From Epiperipatus broadwayi (Eukaryota; Onychophora; Udeonychophora; Euonychophora; Peripatidae): a stretch of DNA of 64,000 nt. The notes under the pieces are model-generated. The model ran no database searches, was not told the DNA's origin, and saw only the letters and a program-made list of their open reading frames with translations. Both the position numbers and the translations under genes were made by a program. The DNA lies in assembly GCA_028023455.1 (NCBI GenBank), contig JAQFVV010012398.1:6592682-6656681 (forward strand), in the 5' to 3' direction. The stretch's first letter is position 1. Each line of letters begins with the position of its first letter. This document shows positions 1-11,984 of the stretch, one piece after another.

Positions 1-3000
1 ATTTAAAGTTATACAACATTATGTAAATAGATAAAAATATTTCATTTTGGAAAAAAAATTTACTCATTGTACTCATGGTTTATTAAACATCGGCTCATGT
101 TGGGTGGCCAATTATAATGAACAGATAATGAAGTGGAAGTTAGTCTTACTGTATCTGCTGTACAGGGCACAACCAGGTATTTGAACCTGGAAAATTTATA
201 TAGTAGGCAGATACGTAAGTTAAGAAAAAAAATTATATATATTTTATTCTGACTGTCAGCCCAATGCCACTAGTTCAGTGAGATGCAGAGATTTATAGAA
301 TATAAATTCTTATCTAATAATATTTTAATTAATAAAAAAATAAAGAAGCCACTGCCAGTAATAACACACACAAACATTTATTTAACATATATGTCATTTA
401 GAATTATTATTTTAGTCTAACTTTTACTTTAACATTTAATTTACATTTTTAACTTTTATTTTTGGAAGTTTGCACAGATGAATTTAATATTTTATTAAAG
501 TGTCGAGTATGAATAGACTACATAGATTGCATTTGAAAAGAAAATATTCTATCCCTTATTTAACCTTAGGCCAAAAGTTCGCAGTTAAACTAACATCAAT
601 CCATCTGATACATCGATGTATTCAATGCAGCATGAATATGACAGCACAAATACCATACTGTCAGGAATGTACATCTGAACAGCATGGTTATAGAAGACAT
701 TGACTCTCATCCAGAACAGGAATACTACATCTGTCTGATGAGAAGAGCAATAAAAAAAACTCCATAGGAAGGGACTGCATTTTCCATCTTACTATCCCAT
801 TCCATAGGCTAAAAAGGGGTGATCCAAGGATCAGGGAATACCGTCTGTCTCAGTTGGTCAATAAGAAAGGCTTATTTCACCTGAGTGCAGCATATAAGGT
901 GATCCTGCACATAGCGGACCTCATACTACATTTACTAATTACACCAATATATCCAATCCATTGACCCAATTTAACTATAAAACAAATAACCTAAGATTTA
1001 CCCTCCCTTAATTAAACTAATATAACTTTACAAATCTATGCAGCCATTCATGCCCAACTTAAATTTAACATTTATTAAGTTTAGTTTAATGAAAAAACAA
1101 AAATCATAATAAAACTTAAGAAAAAAAAATTAATGGAAATGGTTTACAAAAAAATAATAATACATTCAATAAAATAATTATTAATAACTGATTAAGTTTG
1201 GTCAGATAGGAATTTCTATTGCAATAATTTAAATACTGGGAAAGTTTTAGAATTAAAGTTCTTATTCTTATCAAATACTGGAATTTTAGAATTATAGTTA
1301 AAGCTTATTAGAGTTCATAAAGTTCTTATGGTTTAAACATACTGGAAAAGTTTCATTTTTAGAAGTTTGCAATTTGGGATCCAGCGTTAATTCTCCCGAT
1401 GTCCTGTGGTCTGCAGTATAAGAAAACGATTGGTCATTTCTCTTTCTTTCTCTCTTTTTTATAGCAAAACTGAAGGGATTGAAGAGTGCATCTTTCCAAT
1501 CCCTTCTCCTTCAACTCTAGCACACCTCTGCTTTCACATCTCTGTCCTCTTCCCAGCTCTTTCTTCACTAAAATTTATTTCCAAACTTTTCCTTTTATTA
1601 TAACTTTTGGATCCAGTGGACTTTTCATCATGACGATGATGATCTTTTCATTGAGGCCCGTTTCCTGAGGGATTTCTTTTATTGGCTATTAGTTTCTATT
1701 ATTTTTTTCTCCTATCTGACCTTTACCTGTACATTATGAAATGCCCAAGGGCTAGCTTACTTTTAACTAATTAAAATAATCATTTCCATTTTACAATAGC
1801 ATTAATTAATTTATTGTACAAACTTAAAGATATATTTTTATCTCTAAATCTTTTTAAGTTTTTGTTGAAAATTTAATTTTAAAACTTTTTCTTTTTTTAA
1901 ATAAAGTTTTCTTCTAATAATTTTTCATCTGTGCGATTTTATATATATAAAGTTTAAATGACTTTTAACTTTCAATTTTTTATTTCTTAAAAAAGTTTTT
2001 ATATGCGAACTTTTCTTTTTAATGTCTAAATTTTTAAAATAAATAATGTAATGGTGTGTATGCCCATTACAATATATATATATTCAAGATGAATACTCCA
2101 ACATTGATTTATTAAATAAAATACTCTCAATCCAATGCACAAGATACATTTTTTTATTCTTAGGTTTTGAATTGAGATTATTTTATTTACTTAATAAATC
2201 AAAGTTGGAATCTTAATCTTGATTATAATATAATATTAACTGTTAAAAAAATTTTAAATTTATATATTAAAAAAATTAAGCAGCATCAAATAATATATCA
2301 GAAATAAACTTCTAATTTCTAAGCATTGGTTAATTTTGAGCAAAATCCTACTTGTGCTTATATAGCAACTAAAAGTGAATTACTTTCATTATATTTGTTT
2401 TCCAATATCTTATAAATTTTTTTAATGACATATCTGCTAATTTAAAATTCATTTTCTCTATTTTATTTTACAGTCTAAACATCCATATAAGTGTCTGAAA
2501 AATAAATAAAAGTTATTAATATTTGTGTGTCACACTTAAAAGTTAAAATATTTCATATATATATATATAAGATTTTCACTTTTTAATATTTACACTATAC
2601 TGATCTGATGATAGCTCAATGATCTCATGTTGAGTACTGACAATACTCTCAAACCCAAACATGAGATAGAGACTTTTGAAAGAATACAAGTGGCCTTCTT
2701 ATCCTTAAATCTACATTCTAATTATATAGGTCAATCTAAATCATCTTAGTTTGAGAGCATGAAGATATTTCTTTTTCACTTTTATACCCATTACTTTCTT
2801 TTATATATTAACAATTGTGAATTATTTTGATTTACTATGCATTAATATTACAAATTATTAGAAATTATATAATAGACAATGTTATTTATTAAGCACAGAG
2901 ATCATCTGCAATTAAAGAAAAAGGAATTATAGATCTTGTAATATCTCAATGATGTCATGTTGCTATTAAATATTATAATAATAATAATTATAAAGACACA

Positions 3001-3180
3001 GAAATACTTTCAGTTATTTACATAATCATTTTCAACTAGAAACCTTTTAACTTTGGTCTAAATTTAAAATTCTCAGTTAAAAATGGTTATGCAAATAAAT
3101 TTCTGTGTTTTCAAATCTCTAAATGGTAAAGATATACCATCAGTTTTATACAAAAAATTTTCACTCGTCTATAGCAAACT
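1..3180. other. AT-rich non-coding stretch, no gene recognised
   Basis: Only short open frames occur here and none shows a known domain. Visible content: homopolymer runs, short (AT)n tracts near 2070 and 2560, a pyrimidine-rich stretch at about 1438-1600, and a somewhat more balanced block at about 500-960 that has no recognisable product. The segment at about 2722-2860 resembles 26994-27130 (shared pattern of a 'tatataggtcaatct' start and a 'gagcatgaag' core), so it is a copy of a dispersed repeat. No splice-bounded coding exon is apparent. Confidence 0.5.
2722..2860. repeat. dispersed repeat, copy 1 (matches 26994-27130)
   Basis: By eye the segment aligns with 26994-27130 over about 130 bases, with many substitutions and small indels. 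Family unknown; no coding capacity seen. The two copies lie in the same orientation. Confidence 0.4.
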
Positions 3181-3189
3181 TTGGATTTC

Positions 3190-4345
3190 AATAAATCACT
3201 AGAACAAGCTGGATTTAAAAGTGGTTTTAGGGCAGTGGATTATATCCAAGTAATGAGAGAAGTTATAGAAAAGATCAATGAATATGAGTTGCCAGTATGA
3301 TTGGATTTGTAGATTATAAAAATACTCTTGATTTTATGAGCATTTATTCAGTGATTAAAATATTGAATCACTAATCTATAGACCCAGGCTATTGTCATAT
3401 TCTAAAAAAATATTTATAAAAATGCAACAGCAACAATTAAATTACATAATAGAACTAGTAAAATTAACATTAAAAAGGGTATATGATAGGGTGACACCAT
3501 ATCTCCAAAATCTTTTACAGCATTGTTGCACAAAAGTATTTTGTGGATTAAAATGAGCAGCTAAAGAAATAGAAGTAAATGGATATTATTCAAATCATCT
3601 AGATTTTGCTGATGATGTAATTGTTTTTGCAAATAATGTTTTAGAGCTTCAGGAGATTTTGTAATAGTTATCAGATGAAAGTAAAAAAGTAAAACTAAAG
3701 ATAAATATTAAAAAGACTAAAGGATGAAAATTAAGATTGATAATAATGAGTTAGAAGAAGTTAACAACTACAAATACCTTGGTCAGATTATTTCTACAGA
3801 TGAAAACAATGGATAAAATTAATTATAGAATTAAACTTGGTTAGAGTACTTTTGAGAGAATTAACTCAATATTAAAAGGGAACATGCCAATGTGTTTTTA
3901 ATAAATGTGTTTTAGCATTTCTTATGTATGGATCTGAGACTTAGTCAATTTAACAGAAGAGCAATACACAGACTTCAGACACTCAAATAAGTATGGAGAG
4001 ACACATGCTAGAATTAACAAGGAAATTGAAAATGAAATACATGGGTGAGAGAATAAACAGATGTTATCGTTATCATTAAAAGATTAAGAGACTGAAGTGG
4101 AATTGGTCTAGATATATTACTGAAAGAGATGATAATAGATGGACAATTGAAATCTTAAACTGGATTTCAGAATATTGCAAAAGACCTAGAAAGAGACAAC
4201 ATGTGAGATGGATTGATAAAATAAGAAAGTGCGTGGTGATGATGTGGAGAAGAAAGGATAGAGATAAAAGAAAATTGATTGAACATGGAGAGACTTTCAT
4301 CTGCAGTGAATTGATAACGATTGAAAATAATGATTTCTTTGTTTT
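3190..4345 (+). mobile_element. decayed RTE-type non-LTR retrotransposon (RT to 3' end)
   Basis: Conceptual translation, with several frameshifts and stops, gives an RT-like stretch at about 3199-3300 (Gly-Phe-Arg, then an Asp-Tyr-Ile-Gln block) and, at about 3720-4330, the conserved C-terminal region of RTE-like pol. That region includes a Tyr-Gly-Ser-Glu-Thr block, a Lys-Trp-Asn-Trp block and the Asp-Asn-Arg-Trp-Thr-Ile motif. The same C-terminal motifs occur in the better preserved copy on the minus strand at 22165-22704, so the two belong to related families. No intact open frame remains. The short open frame read on the minus strand at 4076-4387 is the antisense shadow of this element. 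It is followed directly by Penelope-like sequence. Confidence 0.75.
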
Positions 4346-4378
4346 ATAATTATTATTATAAATATTTAGAAGCATCAC

Positions 4379-5085
4379 AAGCCTCATGAAAAATCATATG
4401 TTTGTCCAAAATTGTATAGTCTTCCAAAAATTCACAAAATAGATACTCGTCCTTCATGCAATAATGAGTGCAAAAAAACTCCCACTCAATGTTTTAGCTA
4501 GATATTTATCTGATGTAGTAAAACCTACAATTCCACCTATTAAATCATACATTAAAACCTATACATTTTGTTTATTTAATAAAAAAATATATAAATTAAT
4601 ACAAATGATATTCTAGTCTTTATTTACAAATGTTCCAGTTGATGAAACTTTAAACATCATTTCTAAATGACACAATTTATCAGGCCACATTATTAAATTA
4701 ACTAAACATTGCCTTTCACATACTTATTTCATATGAAATGGAGATATTATAAGCATACTTTTGATACTCTAATGAGAGCACCTATCTCGAGAGGTAATAG
4801 CTGATTTATCTATGGAATATATAGAAATTTGTACTTTAGAGTCAGTTCCTTTAATACCTCTTATTTGATTTAGACCCATAGATTATACATTTATCATCTG
4901 GCAACATAGTAAAGACAACTTACATGATTTTTTCAGCCATATAAACAATATAATCCTAATATTAAATATACAATGGAAACTTAAATTGATAGGAAACTTT
5001 CTTGATATAATCAGAAAAATGAATAATCTTTTATCTTTTTCAATTTTCAAAAAATCTACACACATTGAGATATTTAAAATTTTCA
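4379..5085 (+). mobile_element. Penelope-like element RT fragment, decayed
   Basis: Reading the plus strand with frame changes gives Penelope RT motifs in order: a Leu-Pro-Lys-Ile-His-Lys block with a following Arg-Pro-Ser at 4379-4460, a Leu-Xaa-Thr-Asn-Val-Pro-Val-Asp-Glu block near 4615-4650, an Asp-Tyr-Thr-Phe-Ile-Ile-Trp block near 4885-4900 (position of the catalytic YxDD, here degraded), and a Phe-Arg/Lys-Lys-Ser-Thr-His block near 5045-5065. The order and spacing fit a Penelope-like reverse transcriptase. Both ends are truncated and there are multiple stops. It lies between an RTE fragment and an oppositely oriented gypsy fragment, with the right junction at roughly 5085. Confidence 0.7.
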
Positions 5086-5420
5086 CCACATCATCAGCCA
5101 GCTCAAATCTTTTCTGTTGCAAAAACGCTCATGTTGGAAGTAGGTTATGCATTTTTACTAATAGCTTTGTTAACTAATACTTGATAGTTATCACACAAAC
5201 GAATTTGTTCATTGGGTTTAGTAATAATTATTAATGACATAGCCCAATCAGATTTTTCTGTGGGTTCTAACATGCCTCTCTGAACTAATTTGTTATTTTT
5301 CTTCTTTTTTTTCTGAGTGAACAGAACCATATGTAGTTAGCAAATAATAGGTATGGCCTCAGGGACTATCCCTAACATACCAGGTGTTGTTTTAATTTTA
5401 CCCAGTTCCCACTAAACAAC

Positions 5421-5690
5421 CTATAAAATTTGTCTCTCATTTTTATTTCTAAAGCAATCTATTTCATGAATGTGTTTTACATGCAATTTTTTGAACCAGT
5501 CAAGCCCAATTAGTGAGTTAATTGTAGCATAAACTATGTATAGGGGTAACTCAAATACTTTTCCTTCTATTCTACTCACAAGGGCTTTGACTGCACCTTT
5601 AATTTTAATCTCATTATCATTTACATCCAAGGCTTTTAGTTTAGCTTTCTCAATTGTTGGGGATTTTGTACAATTTGCTGTTACAGACAA
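5421..5690 (-). pseudogene. retropepsin-like protease fragment of the truncated gypsy element
   Basis: An 89-codon open stretch. The C-terminal half has a Leu-Pro-Leu-Tyr-Ile-Val-Tyr block followed by Ser-Leu-Ile-Gly-Leu-Asp-Trp-Phe, close to the C-terminal part of the protease in the second gypsy element (32299-32616), which has Leu-Pro-Leu-Tyr-Ile-Val and Ser-Ile-Ile-Gly-Arg-Lys-Trp-Phe. The catalytic Asp-Ser/Thr-Gly expected upstream is not in this open stretch, so the N-terminal half is lost or frameshifted. Part of an inactivated mobile element. Confidence 0.6.
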
Positions 5691-6094
5691 CCATTCCTGA
5701 ACTAAAATTAGGAATACCCACTCCCGCTATCAACCTCCATGGATATTGGCTGGTCACATGATTTTAATTTCTTTCAAAATATTTATTAAACAAGTACAAT
5801 GTTTACAGTGACAAATATGTATACATGGTATATTAAAAGGAAAGCTAGAATTACAAACATAAATAAGAATTACATGATTATAAATAAATATGAGATAGTA
5901 TTATTCTGGGTAAAAGGGAGACCCAAATCCTGGTCTACTGTTAACACACAAGTAGGCCAATTAAGCTCACCCAGACAAACTGCCTCACACTACCAAGAGT
6001 CACTTAGTCAATCTAGAGTTTGGTCAAATCACCATTGGCAAAATCACTACAAATATGAAGGCTTAGGTATTTATGCTAAATCTGATGTGTTCAG

Positions 6095-6442
6095 TTATGA
6101 TTTTAATTTTAACAGTATTTTATCTCCTTTGGATAATGACAAGTTTTGAATATTGACTAATTGATTAAATATACTTTTCTGACTATTTTTGTCTTTACCA
6201 GGTTCGTTCTTTTTATTTCTACACATTGTTTTGATGTAATCTTTTTTTTTACAAATTTTATAACATTCCTTCATACAAAAACAATTTTTGCTGGCCTTAT
6301 GGCCATTCGTGCCATAACAAAAACAAATAAATAAATTTCTTTCACTACATTTATTGTTTATGAATTTATTTGATTCTTTCCTGTTTGGATTATGCATTTT
6401 GCAAACATGGGTTTGCTTGTTGCCATTTATAAGATTGCTCAA
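6095..6442 (-). pseudogene. gag nucleocapsid-like fragment of the truncated gypsy element
   Basis: A 115-codon stretch very rich in Lys, Asn and Cys. It includes a Cys-Tyr-Gly-Thr-Asn-Gly-His-Lys-Ala-Ser segment followed by Cys, reminiscent of the retroviral CX2CX4HX4C knuckle with one Cys missing, and several further Cys pairs. It lies just upstream (minus sense) of the protease fragment, as expected for the gag C-terminus. Decayed; not expected to be functional. Confidence 0.5.
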
Positions 6443-7030
6443 AAACTAGTTCATAAGCTACACTCTATTTTATAGCTTCATTATAATTTAAATCACTATC
6501 AGTCAATAATTGTTGCCTTAAACTATCACTAATCATACCTCTCAGAAATTGCTCTAGGATAACCTTGTCGAGGAAAGATTCATAGATATAATTTTTAGCC
6601 AGCTTACAAAGAGCAATATTGAAATCTTTTATTCTTTCATCCCTATCTTGTTAACAGTCATGAAAATGAAGTCTGGGAACATGTCTAGAGGAATGGAATT
6701 AAAATAATTTAATAACAAATCTTTAATTTGATCATATGAAAAAATCATCAGGAGTCTGAGATTCTGAGAAACTATTAGCTATCTCTATAACTCCTTTACT
6801 AGCAAAACATAATAATATTGCTATTTTAATTTTATCCTCTTCAACTCTGTTAATGAAGAAATATTTTTAAACATATTGGTCATATAGGGGTCAACTACTT
6901 GCCTAATAGACATGGAACTCACCAAATGATGATTGAATTTTAGCTGATCATACTGTACACATAACTAATTCAAGGTTCAATATACAACTTTGACAATTGC
7001 TATGTCTGGGAGTGTAACTCCTGCTGTCCA

Positions 7031-7490
7031 GATCACATGAAATCTAAATTTGTTCTCTGGTAATAACTGCAAATACTAAATTCAATTATTAGTATTTAAT
7101 ATCACTCTAGATAATTGATTATATTATTAATAGAATATACACAATTTACAATATATGCATAAATCTGAAGGTGTGACCAGTTTAGTCTCTAGGCTTTCTT
7201 TTTACATGTTTGGAGGCAAGTTCTTCACAATAGAAGCACCTAGGTTAAAAGACCATCCACACACATGAATCTTCTCCACAGGAGTGAATCTCTTTTTGCA
7301 CTTGGCTAGCATAGATTAATGGTCCTATTTCTTCTCTTCTGATTGGTTTTTGTGATATTAATTAATTTATTTATGATACAGTCTTGATCTGTGGAATTTT
7401 ACTACTAATTAGTTCTATTGACTTATTTTTAGATTCTTGAGTGGCTACTAATGACTGAATCCAGAACTGACAATCATTTAATTATTTTAT
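7031..7490 (-). repeat. probable 5' LTR remnant of the truncated gypsy element
   Basis: Located directly upstream (minus sense) of the gag remnant. The part at about 7170-7330 resembles the LTR of the second gypsy element at about 29150-29290 (shared 'gtttagtc(c/t)ctagg' and 'tttacacttgg'-like blocks). Ends not resolved. The giant-LTR element begins immediately to its right at 7497, so that element inserted next to or into this one. Confidence 0.4.
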
Positions 7491-7496
7491 ATATAT

Positions 7497-10400
7497 TCTA
7501 ACCCAGTATTTTAATTATTAGTTTATTTGCACTTTGGACACTAACCCAGTATGTTTATCTATTTAGTTTATTTATTAGTTTATTTTATTTGCACCCATGA
7601 CACTAATTTTTCAGGTTGTTGTTAAGGCAACCCAACATAAAGCAACATATCCATTAATTTTCCAATATGATCTAAATACTTTTCATATAATACAATTGTA
7701 CATTCAATTCTCTTAAGCCATGCCACGATTGTAATAACAACAATAATTGATCACTTATTAATTTAAAGAATAATTATAATAATATTAATCTCAGGGTTCT
7801 TTGTTTCATGTAAGGAAATGCTCGGCAGTATTGTGTTGTCGCATATGACTGGCATTCTGGTCGGCTATAGGAAACATTTATTTTACTTAAATTCAATGTG
7901 TCTTCATCTCTCATATCAACTGCTATATTATTTAAAGAGATGATAATTCTATTCAATAATGACGTATAATTTTGAATAACACAGCCTTTTTTTTTTTTCA
8001 GAATCTCAGTCAGAATAATAAAAAGACAAGGGTGCTTTTTGTGTCCTTCCATGATCCATGACAACACAATAATATAACTAAGATTTATTACTTAGACAAT
8101 TTAACTAAATGGGAATGGAATAATGTGCAACCAAAGTTAATGGTTTGGGAATAAATTCATTTTTTTTTTTTTTTTACACAAAGGTGAATGTTTAGTCTTA
8201 AGTTTTCAACTCCATAAATAATTATCATTAAACTAAAATATAATGACATATTCCGATCTGCTTAACTTTATTTATCTGGTATATTAAGTTTTTAAGAATT
8301 TGGAATGATTTCGGACTCAAGAAAAGGTTTTGCAATTATTGTGCAAACACTTATATTTAGCATATAAAAACAAAAAAAAAAAGAATCTACAACAAATTTT
8401 AACAAGACTATAATTTATTATTTTCACAAAAAAAAAAAAAATATGAACATTTATTCAATAATCCCATAGTAATACAAAAATATAAAATATAACTGACATT
8501 AATCTGTATATTCTTTTGGTTATGGACTAGAGGTTACTACTTCTCCTGTATGCAATCATATGGATTGATTAACTAAAAGTACATTTCATTACCAATACAT
8601 TGTTTATTAAATTTTGGTAACCTTGTAGAAACTTTTATTCAAAATTATTGACTAACTATTTTTTTTTAAATGATTAATCCCATCATATGCAATACGCAAA
8701 ATATTAAATTTATTTCTAATACATTTACTTTATTTATGGTCTTTAATGGGATAACCTATTCTAATTATAGGCCAGTCATCAGAAGTTACACTTACCATCT
8801 TACATTTAACTTAATGCTAACTTAAGTTATGATACAAATTTTATTCATACGTATAATTTTAAATATGAGTATTATTTAATTACTAACCAGAATTAAATAT
8901 TGCATTTGAATATTCCTTCAGTAAATAAGCGTTTTCAATTACGCAATTTTAATTACTTTCTCCATTGATTTACTTGTCAAATACTAGCAATATTTAGCAG
9001 CACAATACAGATATTGATCTTAGTTACTAATGCACTATTTATACTAAAGTGGATCTTGAGGAACTAACACCTCCAATATAATCTTTATCTTGCCTGAACT
9101 TTCAAAATTAAGCTCAATAATCAACACCTTCCATGGTGGAGCTATCTTTATTTTCACATGAGGAATATGGAATAACCACGAAGGTCTGTAGAGTAATCTA
9201 CTACATTAAAATATTTTGGTGGTTTCTTGCCTCTTACTTGGGCATACAACGAACACACACCAAATACAATCCTCTCCTGGGATTTAAACGAATGAAGCAT
9301 ACTAAATGCTAGATAAATTCTTGATCGTCCTATCTATGAGAATCGATCACTTGGGCTATAAACATATCCGAACATTATATTTAAAATCTTCCTCTCATGG
9401 AAAACAAAGCTTTTGGGGAGATCATTTTTCATCCCACAAAATAAATACATTACTATTATTACCTATGCAAATATTAAGCATATACCAATGCTATATCTGG
9501 CCAGGATAAGTAAATACACTGATTATAATAAACTTATGTTACCGTGTATACTTTGATCAACATCTGAAATCAATGGACATCATAGAATAAAAGTATAATA
9601 ATTTTAATTTTAATAAAGGAACATTCAAAAATAGTTGGTAGCATACTATCTTAAACTAAATAAAGTGGATGTGTTATTTAAGAATAATTAGGAATAAATT
9701 CCTAAATTAATACAGTATAAATTCGTTTCAAAACTTTAACAATAAATATTTTGTTATAGCATTTTTTTTTTTTTTTAGTTACTTCTGATAATTTTCAATA
9801 TTTATTTTACCCCTTAAATATCTAAATATTTTTCTTTTACGTATCTAACATACAAAATTTCTACCTACAATTGTATGTAATAATTAAAACATATTTTATA
9901 GATTTTTTTTCTTTCGTGTTAAATATCAACTTAACCTATAATAATTATATTAAAACATACCTTTGTCATTACAAGGCTATTAAATATTCCTTGACCATAC
10001 AGACTTTAACCTATGTGATATAACAAAAAAAATACATATCATTTATAACTTAGTTTTAAACAATCATTAATTAACAAGTGCATACTCTCTCATTAGAAAA
10101 TGTTTTTCTGTTGAGCAATTGGTCCAGGTGAAGAGCTTTATCCAGTCGTATTTCACGAAGCAAGTTTAAAAACAATAAACGCATGGTATTATTTCCTTTA
10201 AATAAAAGTTTTCTCTTATTTTGTGCGTTTAATAAATTAGGTAAAGAAACATATAGCAGAATTGAAGATTAATTCTTACTTGAATTAAACTACTACAATT
10301 TTGGGATCCAAGAAAAAAAATAGACTTCTAATATAGACGAATATTTGACTATAGACAATAAACATACACAATATTTTTTTTTATTGACGAAACGTATACT

Positions 10401-11863
10401 TATTAGCTAGTTTACTTATGGACGAAAATGCGCAATTTTCCGAGAGATTATTATGATAATAACTGCAGTCAATTTATGTGTACATGAAGTTTTAATAATT
10501 CCAACTGATATATAATATAATATATCATTTATTTTTATCATTAAGTCACTAAGATATTTGGTTTTGTTCATACTTTAGGAATTATAAATTTTTTTAACGG
10601 TAACTTCTCCGTAAGAATGCCCCTATATAACTTTTCATATATTTACTCTGAGAAAGTTTATATATTTTTTTTTTATTTTTATTTTTTTAAAAAAATATAC
10701 AGGTGCATAATTTAATCTTATTTATCATTATTATTATTTCCAGACAATTCTTGGTGAATAAAACATATTTTAACGTATGTAACTACATTACTTGTAAAGG
10801 CAGACAATATTGAGAAAGAGCGCGAAAATGTTTCTAGTTGATTTTCCTTGGTTTCAAAATATTTTTTTCAATTATTATTATTATTTTTTTTCCTTCTATA
10901 CCAAGAAAATATCAATAAATGACATAAAGTTAATAAATAATTATTTCTCACTTGGAAATCATTTATCTTCTTTAATTTAGACATACTAACACTTTTCGTG
11001 ATTCCCTTAGTTAATTCTGTCATTTTTGAACTTTAGCGTGAGATAATAAACTTTTAAGTATAAAAGGTCTTTAAATAGGTAGATGGCAAAGAAAATCAGG
11101 ATATCTTATCAAAAAAATTTAGCCACACATTATATTATTAACATTTTACTTTGATTACATTTATTTCTGCAAAATAAAATGAAAAAATTGAGTTACCAAA
11201 TTTCAGCACTGTTCCTTCCTTGAAAACTAAAAGCAGACTATCTTTTTTTTTCAAAAAAAATGATCTTGATTATGAAATTGGTTGTTTCGTTTTGTTGTTG
11301 TTTTTTTTTTTTTTTTACTTTAGCGACCTCTTCCAGAAAAATAATCATTTGATTATAACATAAACAAAAGAAAGGAAAAACTTATTACAATCATATAGTT
11401 TTCAGTCTTATTTACCTGGATTACAAAGTAATTTGACAATATAAAAAAATAATAATAAATACATTAAATTAACAATCAGTGATGTATAATTCTTTAAACA
11501 TTATTTTTTTTTCTTTTTTTACAAAAAGAAATTACCAGAAGTTATTGTGCTTTATGATAAGACACTCATCCACTCCCCCCTCTACCCATCCAAAATCAAT
11601 TACTGTTTAGCTTTAATACCATATTAATTTGCTCTAATTATTAATATCTCAATTAAATTATTCATGTTCTCTCTTTAAAAAATGACATTGAGTTATTAAA
11701 TCTATTAGTTATTCACCCAAAACATGCCAAAGTGAGTGAATAGCATACTTTATTAATCAATTATTACTATTGTTATTTTATCTTTTTATTTCTTTAAAGA
11801 ATAGCATTGTTTTCCTGCAGAAATAATGCCAAGTAAACCAAGTGTCAATAACACTAGGTTACA
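7497..11863 (-). repeat. 3' LTR of the giant-LTR gypsy element (about 4367 bp)
   Basis: It matches 18032-21908 almost base for base from 'tctaacccag' to 'aggttaca', except for small indels in poly-T tracts and a segment of about 490 bp (about 8176-8667) that is missing from the other LTR. It contains no gene of known type. A 67-codon plus-strand open frame (9306-9509) is also open in the other LTR (19347-19550), and a 97-codon minus-strand frame (7774-8067) is shortened there (18309-18491). A length above 4 kb is unusual for animal gypsy elements, whose LTRs are mostly a few hundred bases. Confidence 0.85.
9306..9509 (+). other. 67-codon open frame inside the 3' LTR, antisense to the element
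   Basis: It begins with Met-Leu-Asp-Lys-Phe and ends Ile-Trp-Pro-Gly before a stop. No recognised domain. The same frame with the same predicted product is present in the other LTR at 19347-19550. Because the LTR pair is young, this identity is not evidence of selection. Listed because it is the longest plus-strand open frame shared by both LTRs; a chance frame is more likely than a gene. Confidence 0.2.
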
Positions 11864-11874
11864 ATTCTCCCACC
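11864..11874 (-). promoter_or_regulatory. polypurine tract of the giant-LTR element
   Basis: Minus-strand GGTGGGAGAAT directly abuts the TGTAACC start of the 3' LTR. A G-rich purine tract at this exact position is what plus-strand DNA priming requires, and it stands out in otherwise A/T-only sequence. Confidence 0.75.
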
Positions 11875-11984
11875 GTTATAATAAATAAAAAATAAAATAA
11901 TATATGCATTTTTAACACTTCTTATGGTATTACTAAGTTTATATCCTACTTCTTTCTTATGTCAATAAATACAGTTTAAAGGAT
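11875..11984. other. non-coding spacer between integrase stop and polypurine tract
   Basis: AT-rich, with no additional coding frame between the end of pol and the 3' LTR, so no env-like gene exists in this element. Confidence 0.6.

Larger units (their letters stand above)
5086..7030 (-). mobile_element. truncated Ty3/gypsy element (gag, protease, start of RT)
   Basis: Minus-strand order is gag (about 6990-6100), protease (5690-5421), then the N-terminal part of RT (5330-5086), where the element is cut off by Penelope-like sequence. Gag ends in a Cys/His-rich segment at about 6380-6320 that looks like a degraded CCHC zinc knuckle. The protease ends with a Ser-Leu-Ile-Gly-Leu-Asp-Trp-Phe block, equivalent to the conserved I-L/I-G of retropepsins. 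The RT start carries Glu-Pro-Thr...Ser-Asp-Trp-Ala and an Ile-Arg-Leu-Cys-Asp-Asn-Tyr block typical of gypsy RT motif 1. Several frameshifts and stops make it non-functional. It appears related to the element at 29063-34122. Confidence 0.7.

Noticed and set aside
4076-4387. 103-codon minus-strand frame
   Set aside because: Antisense to the RTE LINE remnant read on the plus strand.
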